Source of the DNA: Rhodopseudomonas sp. BR0M22
GTDB lineage: Bacteria > Pseudomonadota > Alphaproteobacteria > Rhizobiales > Xanthobacteraceae
NCBI RefSeq assembly: GCF_010907035.1
Contig: NZ_QUMK01000027.1
Span: forward strand, 1 to 64,000
Reading direction: 5' to 3'
DNA length: 64,000 bases
Shown: piece after piece, positions 55,744 to 64,000 of the stretch
Layout of the letters: each line of letters starts with the position of its first letter
How positions within the stretch are numbered: position 1 is the first letter of the stretch
Notes under the pieces: model-generated
What the model saw: the letters and a program-made list of their open reading frames with translations, nothing else
What the model was told of the DNA's origin: nothing
Database searches by the model: none
Position numbers and translations under genes: made by a program

Positions 55744-56539
55744 TCCAGATACCAAGCACAGTACCGTCGCGCCGCAGGATGCGGCGCTGCTCGCCGATAC
55801 GGTGCGCGAGGCCGGCGCGCTGGCGCTGTCGATGTTCCGCACCGAGCTCAAGACCTGGACCAAAGGCGCGTCCTCGCCGGTGTCCGAAGCCGATATCGCC
55901 GTCGACGAATTGATTCGTGCGCGGCTGCAGGCAGCGACGCCGCACTACGGCTGGTTGTCGGAAGAGAGCGCCGATGATCTCAGCAGGCTCGACAAGGACC
56001 GAGTGTGGATCGTTGATCCGATCGACGGCACCCGGGCCTATCTGGCCGGGCGCGAAGATTGGTGCGTTTCGGTGGCGCTGGTTGCAGGCAGCAAGCCGGT
56101 GCTGGCCGCGGTGTTCGCGCCCGTATCCGGCGAATTGTTTCTCGCGGCGCGCCACGCAGGTGCCACGCTGAACGGTGCCGCACTGCGGGCAAGTCCCGGC
56201 ACCACGATGGAAGGCGCAAAGGTCGCCGGGCCGAAGCCACTGATCGAGCGATTAGCGCTGCCGACGAGTGCGCAGATCCTGCCGCGGATCGGGTCGCTGG
56301 CGTTGCGGCTGTGCCGGGTTGCCGATCGTCAGGTCGATGTTGCACTCGCAGGCGGCCAAAGTCGCGATTGGGATCTTGCCGCGGCCGATTTGATCGTGCA
56401 CGAAGCGGGTGGTACAATGACAACTCTCACGGGTGAGGCGATCGTGTACAACCGTCCCGAGGTCACGCATGGCGTGCTGGTGGCTGCCGGGTCTGATCGT
56501 CACGCTCGTATCGTCGAGTATTTTCGCGTCTCTCCATGA
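55730..56539 (+). CDS. Inositol monophosphatase-family phosphatase (CysQ-like)
   Basis: 269 residues, TTG start inside the pmbA 3' end. Metal-binding motifs of the superfamily are intact: EES near residue 83, WIVDPIDGTRAYLAG near 97-111 and SRDWDLAAADLIVHEAGG near the C-terminus. Members dephosphorylate inositol-1-phosphate or 3'-phosphoadenosine-5'-phosphate. Context in an envelope/lipid A cluster does not settle the substrate. Confidence 0.9.
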   Translation: MPDASPDTKHSTVAPQDAALLADTVREAGALALSMFRTELKTWTKGASSPVSEADIAVDELIRARLQAATPHYGWLSEESADDLSRLDKDRVWIVDPIDGTRAYLAGREDWCVSVALVAGSKPVLAAVFAPVSGELFLAARHAGATLNGAALRASPGTTMEGAKVAGPKPLIERLALPTSAQILPRIGSLALRLCRVADRQVDVALAGGQSRDWDLAAADLIVHEAGGTMTTLTGEAIVYNRPEVTHGVLVAAGSDRHARIVEYFRVSP

Positions 56540-56582
56540 ACCCGAGCGTGCGCAGAGCTGTTCGCTGCAGTGAGGAAGTTTG

Positions 56583-56831
56583 ATGTCGGACAATGCGCAA
56601 CAATTGCTCCACCTCGTAATTGGGGGTGAGTTGGAAGACCTCGAGAACGTGACCTTTCGCGATCTCGACAAGGTCGACATCGTCGGGGTGTACCCGAACT
56701 ACGCAGCGGCTTACGCGGCATGGAAGGCCCGGGCGCATCAGACGGTCGATAATGCGCATATGCGGTACTTCATCGTTCATCTGCATCGACTGCTCGACCC
56801 CGAAAAAGAAGCCAAGTCCGCGCAGCACTGA
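56583..56831 (+). CDS. DUF4170 protein
   Basis: 82 residues, with GAGGAAG 4 bp before the ATG. The sequence QLLHLVIGGEL...VDIVGVYPNYAAAYAAWKARAHQTVDNAHMRYFIVHLHRLLDP is the whole DUF4170 domain. Its position between the phosphatase and waaA is the typical alphaproteobacterial neighbourhood and suggests a link to lipopolysaccharide assembly, but no activity is known. Confidence 0.9.
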   Translation: MSDNAQQLLHLVIGGELEDLENVTFRDLDKVDIVGVYPNYAAAYAAWKARAHQTVDNAHMRYFIVHLHRLLDPEKEAKSAQH

Positions 56832-56900
56832 CCTCGCAAGGTTGACGATGCCGCTTCGCGACAATGCGCGTCACCTTCGCGGTGACAGACGGGGCCGTTG

Positions 56901-58205
56901 ATGGGCGATCCGGTTCCGGTAACGCTGCGCGTCTATCGTGGGTTGACGGCCGCTGTCGCGCCGATGGCGTCGCTGTGGATTGGCCGCCGGCTGAAACAGG
57001 GCAAGGAAGATCCGGCGCGGATCGGCGAGCGGCGCGGACTGAGCAACGACGTCCGGCCGCACGGTCCGGTGGTGTGGATCCACGGCGCCAGCGTCGGCGA
57101 GGTGCTGGCTGCGGCCGGTCTGATCGAGCGCATCCGCGCGCTCAACCTGCGTATCCTGCTCACCTCCGGCACGCTGACCTCGGCGCAGGTGGTGGCGAGC
57201 CGGTTTCCGCCCGACATCATTCACCAGTTCATCCCCTACGACGCGCCGCGCTTCGTCGATCGCTTCCTGGACCACTGGCGTCCGAGCTTGGCGCTGTTCA
57301 TCGAATCCGATCTGTGGCCGAACCTGATCCTTGCTGCCTCGGCGCGGCGGGTGCCGATGGTGCTGATCAACGGTCGGATGTCGCAGCGGTCGTTTCCGCG
57401 CTGGCAGCGGGCGTCGGCGACGATCGGCGCGCTGCTCGGCAGGTTCGACATCTGTCTGGCGCAGTCCCGCGTCGATGGCGAGCGCTTCAGCGCGCTCGGC
57501 TGTCCGAGCGTGGTCACCACCGGCAATCTGAAGATGGACGTCGCTCCGCCGCCGGCCGATCCGGGGCGACTGGAGCGGCTGCACGCGGTGACCCGCGGCC
57601 GCCCGGTGATCGTCGCGGCGTCGACGCATCCCGGCGAAGAGGAACTGCTGGTCGAAGCCCATCGCCAGCTCGCCACCACCTTCCCGACACTGCTCACGGT
57701 GATCGTGCCGCGGCATCCGCATCGCGGCGAACAGGTCGCGGGCGTCGTCGAGGCCGCCGGCCTATCGGTGGCGCTGCGCTCGCGCGAGCAGCAGCCGATG
57801 GCGGCGACAGCGGTCTACATCGCCGACACCATGGGCGAACTCGGACTGTTCTACCGGCTGGCGCCGATCGTGTTCATGGGCGGCTCGCTGGTGCAGCACG
57901 GCGGCCAGAATCCGATCGAGGCGGTGAAGCTCGGCGCCGCGGTGGTGCACGGTCCGCACGTTTCGAATTTCTCCGATGTCTATCGCTCGCTCGACGACGA
58001 GGGCGGCGCGTTCGTCGCGGCCGATGTCGACGCACTGGTGCTGCGGCTCCGATCGCTGCTGTCGAACCACGACGCGCGGCAGATCTCGATCATGGCGGCG
58101 ACAAAGGTGGTCGACCGGCTCGGCGGCGCGCTCGACCGCACGATCGCGGCGCTCGAGCCCTATTTGCTGCAATTGCAGATCGAACAAGGCTCGGCGGATG
58201 CGTGA
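56901..58205 (+). CDS. waaA: Kdo transferase WaaA (KdtA)
   Basis: 434 residues. An N-terminal anchor region is followed by RIGERRGL (catalytic Glu), VWIHGASVGEV, FIESDLWPNL and the C-terminal FMGGSLVQHGGQNPIEAVKLG motif, all diagnostic of GT30. It transfers Kdo from CMP-Kdo onto lipid IVA. The lpxK start overlaps its stop by 8 bp, coupling Kdo addition and 4'-phosphorylation. Confidence 0.95.
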   Translation: MGDPVPVTLRVYRGLTAAVAPMASLWIGRRLKQGKEDPARIGERRGLSNDVRPHGPVVWIHGASVGEVLAAAGLIERIRALNLRILLTSGTLTSAQVVASRFPPDIIHQFIPYDAPRFVDRFLDHWRPSLALFIESDLWPNLILAASARRVPMVLINGRMSQRSFPRWQRASATIGALLGRFDICLAQSRVDGERFSALGCPSVVTTGNLKMDVAPPPADPGRLERLHAVTRGRPVIVAASTHPGEEELLVEAHRQLATTFPTLLTVIVPRHPHRGEQVAGVVEAAGLSVALRSREQQPMAATAVYIADTMGELGLFYRLAPIVFMGGSLVQHGGQNPIEAVKLGAAVVHGPHVSNFSDVYRSLDDEGGAFVAADVDALVLRLRSLLSNHDARQISIMAATKVVDRLGGALDRTIAALEPYLLQLQIEQGSADA

Positions 58206-59220
58206 GCCGGGCTTCTGGCACCGGCCTCCCTCCCTGGTTTCGCGCCTGTTGCTGCCGATCGCCGCAATCTACGGCGGCATCGCCGCGACCCGGATGCAGA
58301 AAGCCGGCACCGCGGTCGGCGTGCCGGTGCTGTGCGTCGGCAACTATCACATGGGCGGTGCCGGCAAGACGCCGACGACGCTCGCGCTGGTGACGCTGCT
58401 GCGCGAATTCGGCGAAACCCCTGTCGTCCTGAGCCGGGGCTATGGCGGACGGCTGCACGGGCCGGTGATGGTCGATCCGTCGCGGCACGGCGCCGCCGAT
58501 GTCGGCGACGAGCCTCTGATGATGGCAGGACGGGTGCCGGTGGTGATCGCGCGCGAACGCATCGACGGCGCGGCGCTGGCGGCGTCGCAGGGCGCGAGCG
58601 TCATCCTGATGGACGACGGCTTTCAGAATCCGGCGCTGATCAAGGACGCGGCACTGATCGTCATCGACAGCCATCGCGGCGTCGGCAACGGCAGCGTATT
58701 TCCCGCCGGACCATTGCGCGCGCCGCTGGCGTTGCAGCTCTCGCGCACCGATGCGCTGGTCGTCGTCGGCGACGGCGCGGCGGCCGATGGCATCGCGGCG
58801 AAGATCACGGACAGGGGCGGCGTCGTGTTGCGGGCCCGGCTCGTTCCGGAAGCGGCGTCGGTCGATGCGCTACGCGGACGCCGTGTGCTGGCGTTCGCCG
58901 GCATCGGCGATCCGGCGCGGTTCGTCGCGACACTGCGCTCGAGCGGGGTGGACGTGGCTGCGCAGCGCGCCTTTGCCGATCACCATCCGTTCACCGCCGA
59001 GGAGCTGGCGGATCTGGTGGCGACCGCCGCACGCGACGGCTTGACGCTGGTGACGACCGAGAAGGATCTGGCGCGGATCGGGCCGGCCGCGGATGCGCTC
59101 GGCGCGCCGATCCTGCCATTCGCGGTCAAGCTGATGTTCGACGACGAGGCGAAGCTGCGGATGTTTCTGCTCGACCGCCTCAATCGCGCGCGCAGCGCCG
59201 CATTCGCGGGACCGCGCTGA
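58198..59220 (+). CDS. lpxK: Tetraacyldisaccharide 4'-kinase LpxK
   Basis: 340 residues. P-loop GGAGKTPTTLAL near residue 52, the LSRGYGG motif, GDEPLMMA and the MDDGFQNP motif with the catalytic Asp are all present. It phosphorylates the 4' position of the lipid A precursor at the inner membrane. Confidence 0.95.
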   Translation: MREPGFWHRPPSLVSRLLLPIAAIYGGIAATRMQKAGTAVGVPVLCVGNYHMGGAGKTPTTLALVTLLREFGETPVVLSRGYGGRLHGPVMVDPSRHGAADVGDEPLMMAGRVPVVIARERIDGAALAASQGASVILMDDGFQNPALIKDAALIVIDSHRGVGNGSVFPAGPLRAPLALQLSRTDALVVVGDGAAADGIAAKITDRGGVVLRARLVPEAASVDALRGRRVLAFAGIGDPARFVATLRSSGVDVAAQRAFADHHPFTAEELADLVATAARDGLTLVTTEKDLARIGPAADALGAPILPFAVKLMFDDEAKLRMFLLDRLNRARSAAFAGPR

Positions 59221-59229
59221 CGGCCTGCT

Positions 59230-59457
59230 TCAGTCTTTGCCCTGCAGCGCTTCGGGGTGGTGCCGCTTCAGCACGGCTTCCGGAGTCGCGTAGGGCTCCT
59301 TGAGATCGACGCTCCAGTATTTCAGCTCGTCGAGCGGGATCTGCACCCCGGTGACGGCGCACCGCACATAGGTGCCGGGCGAGATCACGCGGAAGTCGCC
59401 GTCGAGATACTGCACCTGGGCTTCGCCCGAACCCGAGAAGCCAAATTTGTTCAGCAC
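59230..59457 (-). CDS. DUF2093 protein
   Basis: 75 residues. VQYLDGDFRVISPGTYVRCAVTGVQIPLDELKYWSVDLKEPYATPEA covers the DUF2093 domain. One Cys and two conserved Trp/Tyr clusters hint at a small beta-rich fold. It lies downstream of xseA on the same strand, 146 bp away. Function unknown. Confidence 0.9.
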   Translation of the reverse strand: MLNKFGFSGSGEAQVQYLDGDFRVISPGTYVRCAVTGVQIPLDELKYWSVDLKEPYATPEAVLKRHHPEALQGKD

Positions 59458-59603
59458 GGCCGATCTCCTGGAAAACCGCAGGTTGCGGAACGATGTTCAG
59501 CCCGCGGGTCGATATCCCTGACAGATAGAACGGATGCGGGGCGTTGCAAACCGCCACGACGTCATGGCGGCGTCGTTTTCCAGCGGCCGGCGGTGGTCCG
59601 CCT

Positions 59604-61217
59604 CTAAAACAGCGAGCCCTGACCGGCGGGCTTCACCGGCCGTTTTGACGCCTTCGCCGGTGCCGATGCCGCTTTGGCTGGGTCTGCCGGCGATCCGCTG
59701 CCGCCGTCTGCGGTAACGCCGACCCGGCCGTCGGCGAATTCAACGCTGAGTCGGGCGCCCGCCGCGACCGAGCCGGCGGCATGCACCGAGCGGCCCTCAG
59801 CGTCCCGCACCAGCGCGAACCCGCGCGCTAGCACGCCTCGGTAGGATAGTGCGGTCAGCAGCTTGCCGGTGGCGTCGATCCGCGCCCGCCGCCGCTCCAG
59901 CAGTGTGACCAGAGCGCGCCGCGCGCGCTCAGCGAGACGCTGCAGCCGTTCCTGCTCGCGGGCGATCCGCATCCGCTGCGCCTGGGCGTTGGCGAGCTTC
60001 GAGGCCTGCAGCCGCGCCGCAAGCCCTTCCAACCGCTCGCGGCGCTGGCGCAGCATGGCGCGGGCGCAGCGTTGCAGCTGCGTGCCGGAGACGTCGAGCC
60101 GATGCGCGTTGTGCGCCACCTGGGCGCGCAGCACCTTGACCGTCATCCCTGCCGCAGCGGCGGCGAACCGGCGGTGGTGGGCGTTGGTATTGGCCCGCAG
60201 CGCGCGCGGCAGGGCGGCAGCCGCGCCGTCGAGCCGCTGCCGCGGGATCGCCAGCAGGTCGGATGCGCCGGGCAGGGCGCGGGCGGCGGCGCGCAGCTCG
60301 TTCCGGCGGAAATCCTGGCCGCGCTGCCAGCTCGACAGCATCCGCCGCGAAAGGCCGCCGACCTCGACGAACAGCTCGGCGCGCACCGGCACCGCCATTT
60401 CGGCCGCCGCCGTCGGTGTCGGCGCACGTTTGTCGGCGGCGAAGTCGATCAAAGTGACATCGGTTTCGTGGCCGACCGCCGAGATCAGCGGGATCATGCT
60501 GTCCGCTGCGGCGCGGACCACGATCTCTTCGTTGAACGACCACAGATCCTCCAGCGAGCCGCCGCCGCGCGCGACGATCAACAGGTCGGGCCGCGGAATC
60601 GGGCCGTCTTCGGGCTGCGCGTTGAAGCCGTGGATCGCGGCGGCAATCTGCTCGGCCGAGCCTTCGCCCTGCACCCGCACCGGCCACACCAGCACGCGGC
60701 GCGGGAAGCGGTGTTCGAGCCGATGCAGGATGTCACGGATGACAGCTCCGGTGGGAGAGGTGACGACGCCGATCACTTCCGGCAGCCACGGCAGCAGCTG
60801 CTTGCGCGCCTCGTCGAACAGGCCTTCGGCGGCGAGCTTCTTCTTGCGCTCTTCCATCAGCGCCATCAGGGCGCCGACGCCGGCCGGCTCCAGCGCCTCG
60901 ATCACGATCTGATATTTCGAGGAGCCGGGGTAGGTGGTGAGCTTGCCGGTGGCGATGACCTCGAGGCCCTCCTGCGGCTTGAACCGCATCCGCCCGGCGA
61001 CGCCCTTCCAGATCACCGCCTCGATCTTGGCGCCCTCGTCCTTCAGCGCGAAATAGCAATGGCCCGACGAATGCGGCCCGCGGAACCCGGTGATCTCGCC
61101 GCGCACCCGGACATGGCCGTAGGTGTCCTCGACCGTCCGTTTCAGCGCCTGCGACAGCTCCGAAACGGTGAATTCGCCGACATTGGCGAGGGTTTGGGGC
61201 GTTTGCAGTCGGGCCAT
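59604..61217 (-). CDS. xseA: Exodeoxyribonuclease VII large subunit XseA
   Basis: 537 residues from the ATG at 61217. An OB-fold DNA-binding domain ([38 protein letters not shown]) leads to the catalytic domain with [32 protein letters not shown] and [28 protein letters not shown], then a long coiled-coil arm and an Ala/Lys-rich tail. With XseB it degrades single-stranded DNA. xseB is not in the window. Confidence 0.95.
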   Translation of the reverse strand: MARLQTPQTLANVGEFTVSELSQALKRTVEDTYGHVRVRGEITGFRGPHSSGHCYFALKDEGAKIEAVIWKGVAGRMRFKPQEGLEVIATGKLTTYPGSSKYQIVIEALEPAGVGALMALMEERKKKLAAEGLFDEARKQLLPWLPEVIGVVTSPTGAVIRDILHRLEHRFPRRVLVWPVRVQGEGSAEQIAAAIHGFNAQPEDGPIPRPDLLIVARGGGSLEDLWSFNEEIVVRAAADSMIPLISAVGHETDVTLIDFAADKRAPTPTAAAEMAVPVRAELFVEVGGLSRRMLSSWQRGQDFRRNELRAAARALPGASDLLAIPRQRLDGAAAALPRALRANTNAHHRRFAAAAAGMTVKVLRAQVAHNAHRLDVSGTQLQRCARAMLRQRRERLEGLAARLQASKLANAQAQRMRIAREQERLQRLAERARRALVTLLERRRARIDATGKLLTALSYRGVLARGFALVRDAEGRSVHAAGSVAAGARLSVEFADGRVGVTADGGSGSPADPAKAASAPAKASKRPVKPAGQGSLF

Positions 61218-61394
61218 GCGATTCGATCGGGGTTCAAGGGTGCGGCGGAAAGTAGGGACTTTCGGCCCGGCCGCCAACCCGCTGGCGGGCGGTCCGCTGT
61301 CCGGACATATCCACATCCGCGGCGGCGCGCGTTGCCGGGAGCGTGTCGCGTGTTACACCTCGCGGACCATCCACGGGCGCACGGTCAGGCTTTC

Positions 61395-62678
61395 ATGAAC
61401 ATCCTTCTCCTCGGCTCGGGCGGGCGCGAACATGCGCTGGCCTGGAAGATCGCGGCCTCGCCGCTGGTCACCAAGCTGTGGTGCGCGCCGGGCAATGCCG
61501 GGATCGCCCGCGAGGCGACCTGCGTGGCGCTGGACGTCGGCAACCACCAGGCCGTGGTCGAGTTCTGCAAGGCCAATCAGGTCGACTTCGTCGTGGTCGG
61601 GCCGGAGGCGCCGCTCGCCGCCGGCATCGTCGACGATCTGGCCGCGGCCGGCATCAAGGCGTTCGGGCCGAGCCGCAAGGCTTCGCAGCTCGAAAGTTCC
61701 AAGGGCTTCACCAAGGATCTGTGCAAGGCGCACGACATCCCGACCGCAGCCTATGAGCGGTTCGGCGATCCGAACCAGGCCAAGGCCTATATCCGCGCCC
61801 AGGGCGCGCCGATCGTGATCAAGGCCGACGGTCTCGCCGCCGGCAAGGGCGTGGTGGTGGCGATGACGCTGCAGGACGCCGAGGCCGCGATCGACATGAT
61901 GTTCGGCGGCGGCCTCGGCGATGCCGGCGTCGAAGTCGTGGTCGAGGATTTTCTGGTCGGCGAAGAGGCGTCGTTCTTCGTGCTGTGCGACGGCGAGCAC
62001 GCGCTGCCCCTCGCCACCGCGCAGGATCACAAGCGCGCCTATGACGGCGACAAGGGACCGAACACCGGCGGCATGGGGGCGTATTCACCCGCACCGGTGA
62101 TGACGGATGCGATCTGCAAACAGGCGATGGACCGGATCATCACGCCGACCCTGAAGGCGATGAAGGAGATGGGGGCGCCGTTCAAGGGCGTGCTGTTCGC
62201 GGGCCTGATGATCACCGAGGATGGTCCGCAACTGATCGAATACAACGTCCGCTTCGGCGATCCGGAGTGCCAGGTGCTGATGATGCGGATGATGTCCGAC
62301 ATCGTGCCGGCGCTGCTCGCCTGCGCCGACGGCCAGCTCTCGCATATCAGTCTGCGCTGGCACGCCGAGCCGGCGCTCACCGTGGTGATGGCCGCCAAGG
62401 GCTATCCGGGGTCTTACGAGAAGGGCACACGCATCGCCGGGCTGGAACGCGCCGACGCGATTGCCGGGGTGCAGATCTTCCACGCCGGCACCATCGCGTC
62501 GGGCGATTGGATTCTCGCCAATGGCGGCCGGGTGCTCGCCGTAACGGCCTCTGCCAAGACGGTCGCCGAAGCCCAGCGCCGTGCCTATGAGGCGATCGGC
62601 GTGATCAACTGGCCCGAAGGCTTCTGCCGCCGCGATATCGGCTGGCAGGCGGTGGCGCGGGAACGGCGAGGGAAGTAG
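61395..62678 (+). CDS. purD: Phosphoribosylamine-glycine ligase PurD
   Basis: 427 residues, an ATP-grasp enzyme. [18 protein letters not shown] at the start, [29 protein letters not shown] and [11 protein letters not shown] are the family motifs. It makes GAR in purine synthesis. Divergent from xseA, with 177 bp between the start codons. Confidence 0.97.
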   Translation: MNILLLGSGGREHALAWKIAASPLVTKLWCAPGNAGIAREATCVALDVGNHQAVVEFCKANQVDFVVVGPEAPLAAGIVDDLAAAGIKAFGPSRKASQLESSKGFTKDLCKAHDIPTAAYERFGDPNQAKAYIRAQGAPIVIKADGLAAGKGVVVAMTLQDAEAAIDMMFGGGLGDAGVEVVVEDFLVGEEASFFVLCDGEHALPLATAQDHKRAYDGDKGPNTGGMGAYSPAPVMTDAICKQAMDRIITPTLKAMKEMGAPFKGVLFAGLMITEDGPQLIEYNVRFGDPECQVLMMRMMSDIVPALLACADGQLSHISLRWHAEPALTVVMAAKGYPGSYEKGTRIAGLERADAIAGVQIFHAGTIASGDWILANGGRVLAVTASAKTVAEAQRRAYEAIGVINWPEGFCRRDIGWQAVARERRGK

Positions 62679-62692
62679 CTGCGTTGCTATCC

Positions 62693-62788
62693 CCTCACCC
62701 TGAGGAGTGCGCCTTGGCGCGCGTCTCGAAGGGCGAGGGCGGCCCATCCTTCGAGACGCGCTCCTACGGAGCGCTCCTCAGGATGAGG
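62693..62788. repeat. Dispersed palindromic repeat, family A (full copy)
   Basis: It runs from CCTCACCCTGAGGAGTGCGC to GCGCTCCTCAGGATGAGG. The arms contain GTCTCGAAGGGCGAGG and CCATCCTTCGAGAC and pair over almost the whole length. A degenerate relative is at 3408-3513. Confidence 0.85.
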
Positions 62789-62812
62789 ATGCGCGCGTAG
62801 CTTACTTCTGAT

Positions 62813-62895
62813 CGTCATTGCGAGGAGCGAAGCGACGAAGCAATCCAGCTCCGCGCACAGGGCCTCTGGATTGCTTCGCTGCGCTCGCAATGACG
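62813..62895. repeat. Dispersed palindromic repeat, family B (second copy)
   Basis: CGTCATTGCGAGGAGCGAAG opens and GCTGCGCTCGCAATGACG closes the element, the same arms as at 28622-28702 with a different centre. It follows the family A copy by 24 bp and precedes the dehalogenase start by 27 bp. Confidence 0.88.
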
Positions 62896-62904
62896 GATAA
62901 CTAA

Positions 62905-64000
<1,096 letters not shown>

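Noticed and set aside
62693..62895. CRISPR array or insertion sequence
   Set aside because: The repeats are palindromic, of two unrelated families, without regular spacers or a transposase frame.

Overview
The window is a 64 kb piece of GC-rich alphaproteobacterial chromosome, almost certainly from a Rhodopseudomonas palustris-type strain or a close Bradyrhizobiaceae relative. The best evidence is the last complete gene. It encodes an alpha/beta hydrolase in which every active-site residue of the R. palustris fluoroacetate dehalogenase (RPA1163) is present at the same residue number. CtrA-type TTAA boxes, CIRCE-controlled groESL, an ECF41 sigma factor, DUF6101/DUF4170/DUF2093/DUF2852 genes and short palindromic dispersed repeats fit the same assignment. 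I see no phage, insertion sequence, tRNA, rRNA or CRISPR array. This is mostly core chromosome with small accessory islands.

Layout. 1-4.8 kb: end of an NDH-2 gene, opgC, a DUF1348/TetR pair with a clear operator, an SDR enzyme and a DUF2934 gene. 4.8-10.4 kb: a tiny membrane peptide, a di-heme RoxA-like cytochrome, a TetR/DUF2852 regulatory pair sharing one 19-bp operator, and an AhpD-like/ECF41 sigma factor pair with a matching ECF41 promoter. 10.7-23.2 kb: tolQ-tolR-tolA-tolB, then a GGDEF-EAL protein and a FeeM-like N-acyl amino acid synthase lying between tolB and pal, then pal, cpoB, tilS and ftsH. 23.2-32.3 kb: a GT39-like membrane glycosyltransferase, azlCD, a TetR regulator, glcDEF and a histone H1-like protein. 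32.7-46.5 kb: a TorF-like porin, an SbmA/BacA-type ABC exporter, a META-domain protein, a phytoene-dehydrogenase-like flavoenzyme, an unknown periplasmic protein, groESL, a lipoprotein, an MFS transporter, cheZ, an L,D-transpeptidase and a DUF2076 protein. 46.6-54 kb: a YdjC-family deacetylase coupled to a GT2 glycosyltransferase, hisG/hisZ, rsmE, a secreted protein coupled to ubiA, and DUF6101. 54.3-64 kb: pmbA, an inositol-monophosphatase-like gene, DUF4170, waaA, lpxK, DUF2093, xseA, purD, the fluoroacetate dehalogenase and the end of tadA.

The dominant theme is the cell envelope: Tol-Pal division machinery, lipid A/Kdo synthesis, glucan decoration, L,D-cross-linking, porin and possible hexosamine modification of lipids. 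Several small regulatory circuits can be read directly from DNA. These are two TetR operators, an ECF41 promoter, CIRCE, and CtrA-like boxes upstream of the FeeM-like gene and cheZ. The most unusual arrangement is the insertion of a c-di-GMP enzyme and a LuxI/FeeM-fold acyltransferase, carrying its own CtrA-type box, inside the tol-pal cluster.
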